Assembly (NCBI RefSeq): GCF_008386395.1
Contig: NZ_CP043761.1
Coordinates: forward strand, 1,302,001 to 1,366,000
Direction of reading: 5' to 3'
Length of the DNA stretch: 64,000 nucleotides
Origin: Paenibacillus sp. 37
Lineage (GTDB): Bacteria > Bacillota > Bacilli > Paenibacillales > Paenibacillaceae
The position numbers were made by a program, and so were the translations under genes. Of the stretch, positions 1 through 7,543 are shown piece after piece (the first letter of the stretch is position 1; the number at the start of each line of letters is the position of its first letter). The notes under the pieces are model-generated. The model was not told where the DNA came from and did not search any database. It worked only from the letters and a program-made list of their open reading frames with translations.

Positions 1-2
1 TT

Positions 3-389
3 GTGACTATGGAATTTGATAACAACTTACCAATATATCTGCAGATTATGCAGTACATCAAGAGACAGATTGTAACCGGGACACTTCAGGCAGGTGACAA
101 AATCCCTTCGGTTCGTGAACTAGCGGCTGAATTACAGATCAATCCCAATACAGTACAACGGACATTTCAGGAACTGGAGCGAGAAGAAGTGGTCGAAACC
201 AAACGGGGCTTGGGCAGATATGTAACCAGTGAGGAGCGGAAGATTATGACGATCAAAAAAGAGATGGCCGGTGAATTGCTGGAACGCTTTCTGACCGGAA
301 TGCAGGAACTGGGGATTGAAGAGCAGGATATCTTATCGATCGTAGCCGATGCCGTTGCGGAAGGAAAGGGAGGAAAAACGCATGAGTAA
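3..389 (+). CDS. GntR family regulator, YtrA type
   Basis: Transcriptional repressor of the short YtrA subfamily of GntR proteins. Residues about 10-75 form the winged helix-turn-helix, with the family signature around PSVRELAAELQINPNTVQR and a following wing. Only about 50 residues remain after it, too few for a large effector domain, which is typical of regulators that control an adjacent ABC transporter. It may start at GTG 3 or ATG 9; the ribosome binding site would lie before the window, so the start is uncertain. Its stop overlaps the start of the ABC ATPase gene by 8 bases, so the two are translationally coupled and it probably autoregulates this operon. Confidence 0.88.
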   Translation: MTMEFDNNLPIYLQIMQYIKRQIVTGTLQAGDKIPSVRELAAELQINPNTVQRTFQELEREEVVETKRGLGRYVTSEERKIMTIKKEMAGELLERFLTGMQELGIEEQDILSIVADAVAEGKGGKTHE

Positions 390-1080
390 CATTCTTGAAC
401 TGAACCAGATTAACAAGACATATGGCAGTAAGAAAGCGCTCAGTAATATCACATTGGATATTGCTCCTGGCCGAATCGTAGGTTTGCTGGGTAGCAACGG
501 CAGTGGCAAAAGTACGCTCATGAAACTGGTTGCAGGTTTGCTGCATCCGAGCAGTGGAACGATTCAAGTCACAGGTAAGCCTGTTGGGCTGGAGACGAAG
601 TCACTGGTTTCATTTATGCCGGATCGTCCATTAACCGAGAAGTGGATGAGAGTGCGGGATGCGATTTCGTACTACCGCGATTTCTATGCTGATTTTGACG
701 AGGAGAAGGCACGGGAGATGCTCGATTTCATGAACCTTGTCGAGAGTGATCGGGTGCGGCATCTATCCAAGGGTATGAATGAACGACTGCAACTAACACT
801 GGCGCTATCCCGTAAGGCTCGTCTGTATCTACTGGATGAACCGATTGGCGGAGTAGATCCGGTTGCGCGTGGCAAGATTCTGGATGCGATCGTCAAATTC
901 TATGATGAAGACAGCAGTCTGATCATTTCCACACATCTGGTGAATGATATCGAACGGATTTTTGATGAAGTGGTCTTCATTCGTGAAGGTCAGCTGGTGA
1001 TGCGGGAAGAAGTGGAAACGCTCCGTCTGAAATATGGGAAAAGTGTGGATGAGATGTTCAAGGAGGTCTATGCGGAATGA
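382..1080 (+). CDS. ABC transporter ATP-binding protein
   Basis: ATPase subunit of an ABC exporter of the YtrB/EcsA-like type, 232 residues. Visible motifs are the Walker A GSNGSGKST, an ABC signature LSKGMNERLQ (a degenerate LSGGQ, common in this subfamily), Walker B LYLLDEP followed by the D-loop region GGVDP, and a switch histidine in STHL. ATG 382 is chosen because GGGAGGAAA precedes it; a longer reading from 349 lacks this. It overlaps the upstream GntR gene and the downstream permease gene, so all three form one operon. The substrate is not evident; homologues often respond to cell-wall-active antibiotics, but that is inference. Confidence 0.9.
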   Translation: MSNILELNQINKTYGSKKALSNITLDIAPGRIVGLLGSNGSGKSTLMKLVAGLLHPSSGTIQVTGKPVGLETKSLVSFMPDRPLTEKWMRVRDAISYYRDFYADFDEEKAREMLDFMNLVESDRVRHLSKGMNERLQLTLALSRKARLYLLDEPIGGVDPVARGKILDAIVKFYDEDSSLIISTHLVNDIERIFDEVVFIREGQLVMREEVETLRLKYGKSVDEMFKEVYAE

Positions 1081-1817
1081 TGACATTATTGAAGTATGAC
1101 TTTAGAAGGAACTGGAATACACTGCTGGCCGGGCTGGTTATTTTGATTATTGCGCAAGTGGCGCTTTCCCTTTTCATGTCTGAGGTCGCAGGGGTTGTGC
1201 TTGGCATTATGGGTTATGTTGGGGTAGGTGTGGCTGTTTATGTGAAAATGATCAAAACATACACGTCCAATATCCGCTCTTATAATCGCCGTCTTTTACC
1301 CGTAACGGGCCTATCCCATGTGTTGTCTCCTTTGATCTTTGGAGCTCTTTGCGGGTTGGGATTAGTTATTATATTTACGACTCATGCCTACATCTATATC
1401 TCAATAAAACTCCGAATGAACGTGGTTACCAATATTGATCTTTCGGGTCTGCATGTTTCGGATTATGTTAGTTTGTTACTGTTTATTGCTTGGGTTATGG
1501 TATTCATGACTGTCATCATCTTCCTTTCGATCTCGATTGCAGGCAGCTTCCGTTGGAGAACTGGACCATGGATCGGAATCGTTGCATTCTTGGTCCTCGT
1601 TAATCTGATTGGCTGGTTGGAGAATATAATTACGACAGGACGCTTCAGTCCAAATGAGATGTTCCGTTACACCGAAGAAAGTACAGGTATTGCAATCACA
1701 GCCAATGGCGTATTATGGTCGGACGGTATGTGGGGGAGTATTGTATTTGAAGTCATCGTAGCAGTTATCTTGGTGTGGGCTACCATTTATCTGAACAACA
1801 AAAAAGTTGAAGTCTGA
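1077..1817 (+). CDS. ABC transporter permease, ABC-2 like
   Basis: Membrane subunit partnering the ATPase just upstream, 246 residues. Hydrophobic stretches suggest six transmembrane segments: a pair near residues 15-60, a segment near 75-105, another near 125-155, one near 160-180 and a last one near 220-240. The start codon overlaps the ATPase stop in an ATGA arrangement and follows AAGGAGG at 1061-1067. No substrate can be read from the sequence. A short hairpin terminator follows immediately, so the operon ends here. Confidence 0.82.
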   Translation: MMTLLKYDFRRNWNTLLAGLVILIIAQVALSLFMSEVAGVVLGIMGYVGVGVAVYVKMIKTYTSNIRSYNRRLLPVTGLSHVLSPLIFGALCGLGLVIIFTTHAYIYISIKLRMNVVTNIDLSGLHVSDYVSLLLFIAWVMVFMTVIIFLSISIAGSFRWRTGPWIGIVAFLVLVNLIGWLENIITTGRFSPNEMFRYTEESTGIAITANGVLWSDGMWGSIVFEVIVAVILVWATIYLNNKKVEV

Positions 1818-1840
1818 TGACAGGATAACTTGAACGTGAT

Positions 1841-1870
1841 GCGGGCAACCAGGGTTGCTCGTTTTTTTTT
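1841..1870 (+). terminator. Rho-independent terminator of ABC operon
   Basis: GCAACC pairs with GGTTGC around a two-base spacer inside a slightly longer stem and is followed by ten T residues. It lies 23 bases after the permease stop. Confidence 0.85.
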
Positions 1871-2001
1871 ACATCCAGTGATGATCCGATTTTTGAATCC
1901 AACCCCATTAATTGTACGTAAATATAGATATAATGTGTGTACGATGTGAGACTGGGTTAAAGAGAACGAAAGGGGATATGTAAGGGAAAGGAGAACGTAT
2001 T

Positions 2002-2502
2002 ATGGAACTATACTTCAGGGATAATTTTTTTAACGCGGGTTACACCGAGATTATGAATCCGAATCAGGAACAGGCAGGACATCTGGATTTGAAAAGTGTT
2101 TTTGGTTCTTCGCTCGATGTATCCGATAACTCGGGATTGGTCTGTAGCGGCAAATTCCGCATGTTAACCAATCGTTGGGATATCACTGCAGCCGATGGGA
2201 GACATCTGGGAGTATTGCGAGCGAGGTTTAGTTTCTTTAGCAAAAAGTATGAGTATGATGCCGGATCGCGCGGTACGTACGATGTGTCTGCTCCGGCATT
2301 CTCGCAGGAATATGATATCAGTGGAAGTGGTGGACGCATCGTGGCAAGTTTCCGTCGCACCAGCGGCTGGTTTAGTTCAGGGGCATTTGTATTGGATAAC
2401 CAGTCGGACCAACTGGACACATATGAATTAATTGCAGTGGTCATGGGAGTGCATGCGATTAACAAGAGACGAAATTCAGCTGCCAGCAGTGGTGGGACCT
2501 AG
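2002..2502 (+). CDS. LURP-one/tubby-like (YxjI-like) protein
   Basis: Protein of 166 residues with the general pattern of the LURP-one-related, tubby-C-terminal-like fold: alternating beta strands such as KFRMLTNRWDITAADGRHLGVLRARF, a motif where a stored substance is rendered back into a chain of strands, and a final hydrophobic helix LIAVVMGVHAINKRR that would plug the barrel. No enzymatic motif is visible. It has its own ribosome binding site (AAAGGAGA at 1987-1994) and terminator, so it is a single-gene unit. Family assignment is by pattern only and the cellular role of bacterial members is unknown. Confidence 0.6.
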   Translation: MELYFRDNFFNAGYTEIMNPNQEQAGHLDLKSVFGSSLDVSDNSGLVCSGKFRMLTNRWDITAADGRHLGVLRARFSFFSKKYEYDAGSRGTYDVSAPAFSQEYDISGSGGRIVASFRRTSGWFSSGAFVLDNQSDQLDTYELIAVVMGVHAINKRRNSAASSGGT

Positions 2503-2519
2503 TCAGGCTCATGCACAGC

Positions 2520-2553
2520 AAAAAGGTTTGGATGAGATCATCCAGACCTTTTT
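2520..2553. terminator. Bidirectional terminator hairpin
   Basis: Near-perfect inverted repeat beginning AAAAAGGT and ending ACCTTTTT, with TGGATGA/TCATCCA inside and one G-U pair. The A-run on one side and T-run on the other let it work for the LURP-one-like gene (+) and for the WYL gene that ends at 2607 (-). Confidence 0.8.
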
Positions 2554-2606
2554 GTATACGGGTTTGTTTTTGAGCAAAGGGCTAGGGTTAACCGACTTTT
2601 ACGAAA

Positions 2607-3491
2607 TCAATGACCATCGGCTTTTGCGAGCGGTTTTTCCTCGGGTTGGCGGTGCTGAACTTCATTGGAGTATTCGGCATGTTTATCAGGCTCTTTTTCC
2701 GCATAACGGGCCAATGCCTTGGCAGCTGTTTCGGACATTCGCTCCCGCATCACTGTGTGGTCAGCAAATCGAACCCGTTTACCGAGAAAACGCATTTTGG
2801 ATAAGACGTAATCCATCTCATTCCGCGGGACGGTCAGCTCGATCCGATATGTCTGCTTGGTTTCCATGTACTCGACCTGTTTCTCGAAGCAGGAGAAGGC
2901 ATAGAGGATTCGGGACAGCTCCTGATTGAACTCAGGCAATACTTCGATGGTGATGGTCGTTTTACGCTTCTCTGTTATCGCAGCAATTCGGGCACTGTAG
3001 CCTGAAGCGCTATCCGGCTCAACCGGTTGGGCTTCCACGGTAACGATGCTGTGCAGCTTGGTAGACATGAGTTTGTCGAAGCGAGGCGCGTACCAGAGCA
3101 CGTACCATTCTTTTTTGACCATGGAATACTCCAGTTTATACGGGAAACCAAATTCATCCTGGCTTGTGCGTCCATTGCGGACGCGGCCTGTCATTCGAAA
3201 TCCCTGATGATGCAGAATGATTAGTCGTAACTGTCTGAGGAGTGGATGAGAGACACTGTTTTCCTCACTTTTGGCTTTTTCGGTCAGGTAATCCTGAAGG
3301 TTCAGGTCCTGCTCACCATTTAACATGTTGTGCATTTTATCCAACGTTACAGCGCTCAGGGCTTCTCTTGCGGCAGGGTGATTCAGCATCATGCGAAGCC
3401 AGGCCCGTTCCTGTGAGGTCCAGGTGAACAGTCCGGTTTCATTCAGTCGGGTCATCATCTGGTAATTGAACATCTTCTCGAACAGGTTCAT
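2607..3491 (-). CDS. WYL-domain transcriptional regulator, second copy
   Basis: Protein of about 294 residues with a WYL-type ligand-binding region near residues 95-165 (EWYVLWYAPRFDKL, where the third WYL residue is Val) and a C-terminal WCX-like extension. The N-terminal part lacks an obvious helix-turn-helix, so it may work with the neighbouring WYL protein. The start is taken at ATG 3491; a TTG at 3503 sits almost on top of the AAGGAG and is less likely. It overlaps the upstream WYL gene by more than 50 bases, which indicates translational coupling. The pair is divergent from the RNA-repair operon and is probably its sensor-regulator; this is inferred from position. Confidence 0.8.
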   Translation of the reverse strand: MNLFEKMFNYQMMTRLNETGLFTWTSQERAWLRMMLNHPAAREALSAVTLDKMHNMLNGEQDLNLQDYLTEKAKSEENSVSHPLLRQLRLIILHHQGFRMTGRVRNGRTSQDEFGFPYKLEYSMVKKEWYVLWYAPRFDKLMSTKLHSIVTVEAQPVEPDSASGYSARIAAITEKRKTTITIEVLPEFNQELSRILYAFSCFEKQVEYMETKQTYRIELTVPRNEMDYVLSKMRFLGKRVRFADHTVMRERMSETAAKALARYAEKEPDKHAEYSNEVQHRQPEEKPLAKADGH

Positions 3492-4800
3492 AATATCCCG
3501 CAATCTCCTTCCATTCCTTGATCATCTCCTGGCGTAGTCTCTGAGGTGCGATGATTTCGCAGCTTGAGCCAAAACTTCGTAACCACGGTTTGATCTCGGT
3601 GGTACCGTTGACCTGGATTTCGTAGAGAAAGGTATGATCCGTTTCGGGTATGATCTTGCCCCATTGACCTTGCAGACGAACCCGATCCAGAATGAAGTTG
3701 CGCTGACCACGCTCCGGGTGGAAAAAGCGAGCTTGAACCGTCACGGTATTCCCCGTATCTACCAGCCAACTGTAGCGACTGATGTCAGTCCACTGCTGCT
3801 TCAACTCGAGCATGTATTCCTCTTCTACAGAATCCTCTTCCTCCAGTTGGGTTATGCCTTCCATGCGGAATTTCACGAAGCCGCGGCGACCCTGATATCC
3901 AATGACATACCAACGACCATACTGATGGTCATAAATCACTTCAAGGGGCACGATCCGGTTGGATCGTCCGCCTGCCTCCCGTTCAAAGCGTGGATTCGTA
4001 TTCTGTGAACTGTAGCTGGATGGTTTTTTCGGTGAATAGTATAGGAACTGCACACGCTTGCGCTGACGAATCGCACTAAGCAGCGTGTAGAGATGAGCTT
4101 CGTCCAGGATACGAGAATAATAGTGATACTTATAGATATAGGGTTCGGTCGCTTCTTCTTGAGGAAAACTTGCCGTAATGGCTTTCTTCAGACTATCCCG
4201 CAACAAGTAACCTTGGACAGAAGGAACCTGGGTGTTCGCCATCATATCCACAAAATCATACAACTCCAGCTGTTCCTCCACTGTTAATTCGGTAAGGACA
4301 TCCTGTTGCAAGGCATATCGATACGGTCTGCCACCAGGCTCTTTTCGTATAACCCCAACCTCTTCCAAATACTTCAGGTCGGAGCGAATGGTTTTCTCGT
4401 CAGGTAACGCCAGATCTTCCGGCAGATCAGCACAGCAGGCGTCAAGTAATTCCATTGCGGTCAGGGCTGTATCCTGTAGGGTATGCAAAAGGACAGAAAG
4501 GCGCTGAACTTCAGTCTCTTTCATCGACTTGGCGCGGAAGAGGAAGAGCAGCATGGGCTCTGCAGATTCTCCGTACTGGAAACGAACGAGGTCAGCTATT
4601 TCCCGACTTGCTTCGGCACCTGAACGTTGATCAGCGACGGTCTGCATGATTTCTTTTAACCGACGATTGGTTTTATCAAAGGTATGTACGGATATGCCAA
4701 GCCGTTCGGCGTACTGTTTGCGGTTATACGCACCGCTTGTTAGGGATAACATGCGTAAGAACTGAATTTCTTTGTCAAAACTCTCTCTTGCCATGAACAT
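3439..4800 (-). CDS. WYL-domain transcriptional regulator, first copy
   Basis: Regulator of 453 residues. The N-terminus (about 5-75) contains a helix-turn-helix around QYAERLGISVHTFDKTNRRL, a middle wing region follows, and a WYL domain appears at roughly 290-350 with GRWYVIGYQGRRGFVKFRMEGI. A WCX extension completes it. WYL domains bind small ligands or nucleic acid and control stress and defence operons. AAGGAG nine bases before ATG 4800 supports the start. Its promoter region is shared, divergently, with the Y RNA and Ro60 operon, making it the best candidate regulator of that operon. Which signal it senses cannot be read from the sequence. Confidence 0.85.
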   Translation of the reverse strand: MFMARESFDKEIQFLRMLSLTSGAYNRKQYAERLGISVHTFDKTNRRLKEIMQTVADQRSGAEASREIADLVRFQYGESAEPMLLFLFRAKSMKETEVQRLSVLLHTLQDTALTAMELLDACCADLPEDLALPDEKTIRSDLKYLEEVGVIRKEPGGRPYRYALQQDVLTELTVEEQLELYDFVDMMANTQVPSVQGYLLRDSLKKAITASFPQEEATEPYIYKYHYYSRILDEAHLYTLLSAIRQRKRVQFLYYSPKKPSSYSSQNTNPRFEREAGGRSNRIVPLEVIYDHQYGRWYVIGYQGRRGFVKFRMEGITQLEEEDSVEEEYMLELKQQWTDISRYSWLVDTGNTVTVQARFFHPERGQRNFILDRVRLQGQWGKIIPETDHTFLYEIQVNGTTEIKPWLRSFGSSCEIIAPQRLRQEMIKEWKEIAGYYEPVREDVQLPDDDPTE

Positions 4801-4890
4801 TCACTCCTTGTTATCCCTTCATTGTAGCAGGAAGAGTGGCGGGTTTCATTTAAACTTGTGAAGATTGACTCAATTTCAGAAAATGATTCG

Positions 4891-4911
4891 TCGCCATACT
4901 TTCGCCATGTT
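4891..4911. promoter_or_regulatory. Tandem direct repeat, possible WYL operator
   Basis: TCGCCATACTT at 4891-4901 is followed directly by TCGCCATGTT at 4902-4911, in the 177-base divergent region between the first WYL gene and the Y RNA. Tandem half-sites in such a place suit a regulator binding as a dimer. A possible -10 element CATAAT lies at 4931-4936, but no convincing -35 was found. Assignment as an operator is inference from position and repetition. Confidence 0.35.
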
Positions 4912-4977
4912 CGCGTGCAGATGTGTGAGGCATAATGAGGATGTGAAGCGGGGCAGCAACAAGCACTGTGGATCAAG

Positions 4978-5113
4978 GTTCCGAGGCGCCAGGGAGGGTT
5001 ACTTCGACTGTTAATCGACCAGGTCGTTGGTTCGAATCCAATCGCCGCCGTTCATGGCGGTGTAGCTCAGCGGTAGAGCGGGTATTATACCTTCCCACCT
5101 TTTTCCTCGGAAC
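4978..5113 (+). ncRNA. Y RNA (YrlA-like) with tRNA-mimicking module
   Basis: A 136-base RNA directly upstream of the Ro60 gene. The ends pair perfectly (GTTCCGAGG 4978-4986 with CCTCGGAAC 5105-5113), then an internal loop, then GGGAGGG 4992-4998 with CCTTCCC 5090-5096 with one G-U. This is the Ro-binding stem of Y RNAs. Inside lies a tRNA in permuted order: an anticodon-like hairpin with loop CTGTTAA (5004-5018), a T arm with loop TTCGAAT (5026-5042), a perfect seven-pair acceptor-like stem CGCCGCC/GGCGGTG (5043-5049 with 5056-5062) closed by GTTCAT, the TA of positions 8-9, and a D arm GCTC/GAGC with GG in its loop (5065-5079). The tRNA halves resemble tRNA-Asn. Known YrlA RNAs have such a tRNA-like effector module. 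Exact ends and promoter are not determined. Confidence 0.85.
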
Positions 5114-5164
5114 ATTTTATTATTAAAGTACAGCCATTAGACTCACACCAGGAGGTCATGAGTG

Positions 5165-6658
5165 ATGAGCAGAGCGAAACAATTATTTAATCAACCTCAG
5201 CCAACGACACGTAATCATGGGGGCTACGGAGCCTATGAGCGATTGGTGGAGGAACAATATATACAGATGTTGATGACCAATACATTGAACAATACGTTCT
5301 ATACCGATACCCAGCAACTGATGGACGACGCGATGGTCAGTCATCAGGAGATGGCTGAGGTGGATGTAGGGTTTATGGCGAGGGCTCTGGTCTATGCTCG
5401 TAATGAAGGTTTGATGCGGTTACAGCCTTTATATGGTCTGGCACTATTGTCCAAAGCGGATGTGGATCAGTTTGCCAAGGTGTTCTCCCAAGTGGTACAG
5501 ACACCGGCTGATCTGGCTGATTTTCTGACTATTCTGAGAGGATTGGGGCGGGGGCAGGGCGGCCGAGCGGTGAAGCGTCAGGTGAGTCTCTTTTTGAACG
5601 GGATCAGCGAATACTGGGCGATCAAATACAACGGACACGGGCGAGGATACAGTCTGGGGGATATGATCGCTACAGCACACCCCAAGCCGATTGATATGAA
5701 GCAGCAAGCCTTGTTTCGTTATTTGCGCGGGCATGAGGTGGATCTTACGGAACTGCCGCAGTTGCAAGCGCTGGAAGAACTGAAAGCTACGCCCAACCCC
5801 GCAAGCCGGATGCATCTGATCGAGAAAGGTAAACTGCCGTATTCGGTGGTCACATCGATCATGCAGCCGACACGTACGGTATGGGAGGCGTTGATGTCCC
5901 AGATGCCAGCCTTTGCATTGTTGCGCCATCTGAATGCAATGGATCGAGCGGGAGTTTTTGAAAAATCGAAAAATATCGATTACGTAACAGGTCGTTTAAC
6001 GGATGCAGAAGCCCTGCGTAAGTCGCGCATATTGCCATTCCGTTTCGCCAGTGCGTATGAAATGATTGCGAGGGAAGAGCTGCGGGATGCTTTGCGACAA
6101 GCGGTAGAGCTATCCATTGGCAACCTGCCAACGCTGCCGGGAAGAACGGCTATTTTCCTGGATCGTTCCGGTTCCATGCAAGGGGATTATTTACGGATTG
6201 GTTCGGTGCTGGCACTGGCGCTTTACAAACAAACAAGAGGTAACGCACTGTTCTGGTTATTCGACCATATGGTTGAGGATGCTCGTCCCAAGATGGATGA
6301 GAGCATCCTTTCCCAAGCTCACCGGATTCGCGCACAAGGTGGAACAGACACGGGGCGGCCTGTACGCGAGCTTCGGGATATCGGAGAGAAAGTGGATCAG
6401 ATCATGATGATCACCGATGAACAGCAGAATGAAGGCAGCCCGTTATATGCCGAGCTTGAGCGATATCGCCGGATGATGAATCCGGAGTTGAAAGCATTTA
6501 TTGTGGATATAGCACCTTATCGGCAGGCAATGGTACCGCCACGGGATGGCAAAACCTTTTACATCTACGGTTGGAGTGAAACGGTATTGACGTATATTGC
6601 CGAGACTGTGGCCGGATATGATACACTTGCGAACCGGGTGAGAGCGATGGAGATTTAA
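5165..6658 (+). CDS. rsr: Ro60/Rsr, TROVE-domain Y RNA-binding protein
   Basis: Bacterial Ro60 orthologue of 497 residues. An N-terminal TROVE domain of helical HEAT-like repeats (about 10-320) forms the ring that holds misfolded RNA ends in its hole and binds Y RNA on its rim. A C-terminal von Willebrand A domain follows with an intact metal site: DRSGSM near residue 330, the GGTDTG threonine, and MMITDEQQ. In other bacteria Ro60 and Y RNA guide exonucleases during rRNA maturation and RNA decay under stress. AGGAGG at 5150-5155 places the start at ATG 5165 (GTG 5162 is possible). It sits 50 bases after the Y RNA and heads the protein-coding part of the repair operon. Confidence 0.93.
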   Translation: MSRAKQLFNQPQPTTRNHGGYGAYERLVEEQYIQMLMTNTLNNTFYTDTQQLMDDAMVSHQEMAEVDVGFMARALVYARNEGLMRLQPLYGLALLSKADVDQFAKVFSQVVQTPADLADFLTILRGLGRGQGGRAVKRQVSLFLNGISEYWAIKYNGHGRGYSLGDMIATAHPKPIDMKQQALFRYLRGHEVDLTELPQLQALEELKATPNPASRMHLIEKGKLPYSVVTSIMQPTRTVWEALMSQMPAFALLRHLNAMDRAGVFEKSKNIDYVTGRLTDAEALRKSRILPFRFASAYEMIAREELRDALRQAVELSIGNLPTLPGRTAIFLDRSGSMQGDYLRIGSVLALALYKQTRGNALFWLFDHMVEDARPKMDESILSQAHRIRAQGGTDTGRPVRELRDIGEKVDQIMMITDEQQNEGSPLYAELERYRRMMNPELKAFIVDIAPYRQAMVPPRDGKTFYIYGWSETVLTYIAETVAGYDTLANRVRAMEI

Positions 6659-6684
6659 TTGTGGGGATTTGGAGGCGGCTGACT

Positions 6685-7485
6685 ATGACCTACGTTCATG
6701 AAGAAATGAGAGATACGATTAGACAACAACTGAAGCAGATTGAACAGGAGGAGCAGGTACGGATCATCTATGCGTGTGAATCGGGCAGTCGAGCGTGGGG
6801 ATTTCCTTCCCAGGACAGCGATTATGATGTGCGTTTTCTGTATGTAAGACCACTGGAATGGTACTTGTCGATTGAGGATAAGAGGGATGTGATCGAACGT
6901 CCAATAAGTGATCAGCTCGATATCAATGGTTGGGATCTGCGCAAGGCGTTGAAGCTGTTTCGCAAATCAAATCCGCCACTCTTGGAGTGGCTGCAATCCC
7001 CGATTCAGTATGATGAAGAGTATGGCGTGGCACAGCATATCCGTGCACTGTCGCCTTTGACCTTCTCGCCCAAGTCCTGCATGTATCATTATCTGAATAT
7101 GGCAAAGGGGAACTTCCGCGATTATTTACAAGGTGAGCAGGTGAAGATCAAAAAGTATTTCTATGTTCTACGTCCATTGCTCGCTTGTGGCTGGATTGAA
7201 CGTTATGATGCGATGCCACCGATGGCATTTGAAGAGCTGGTGCAAGAACTTGTACCTGCGACTACACCGCTGTATACGGAGATTCATGAATTGCTGCGCC
7301 GGAAAAAGGCGGGCGAGGAACTGGATCTGGAGCCGCAGTTGCCAGCAATACAGGCTTTCTTAGCCGAGAAGATGGAGCATTTTGAACGACTGGCTGGCCA
7401 GATGGAGAATGAGCAGATTATTCAATTTGAAGAATTGGACCGGATTTTCCGTTTGGCATTGCAAGAGGTGTGGGGGAACAATTAG
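6685..7485 (+). CDS. Nucleotidyltransferase, YcgL family
   Basis: Predicted nucleotidyltransferase (COG3541/YcgL-like) of 266 residues. The polymerase-beta-fold signature GSRAWGFPSQDSDYDVR supplies the GS and the two catalytic Asp residues near positions 42-58. A helical C-terminal region with KIKKYFYVLRPLLACGW follows. The family has no settled substrate; in RNA-repair neighbourhoods it is thought to add nucleotides to RNA ends or modify proteins, which is inference. GGAGGCGG at 6671-6678 supports ATG 6685 rather than a GTG at 6661. It begins 26 bases after the Ro60 stop, clearly in the same operon. Confidence 0.85.
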   Translation: MTYVHEEMRDTIRQQLKQIEQEEQVRIIYACESGSRAWGFPSQDSDYDVRFLYVRPLEWYLSIEDKRDVIERPISDQLDINGWDLRKALKLFRKSNPPLLEWLQSPIQYDEEYGVAQHIRALSPLTFSPKSCMYHYLNMAKGNFRDYLQGEQVKIKKYFYVLRPLLACGWIERYDAMPPMAFEELVQELVPATTPLYTEIHELLRRKKAGEELDLEPQLPAIQAFLAEKMEHFERLAGQMENEQIIQFEELDRIFRLALQEVWGNN

Positions 7486-7543
7486 GGCTTGATAACAACG
7501 GAAATCATAAAAGAGAATTAATTGAATAAAAGGAGGAGAACGG

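Noticed and set aside
5001..5080. Ordinary tRNA gene (tRNA-Asn like)
   Set aside because: The tRNA halves are in reversed order, the acceptor-like stem is closed by a loop and no free CCA end is possible; the outer stem and the Ro60 gene show it is a Y RNA.
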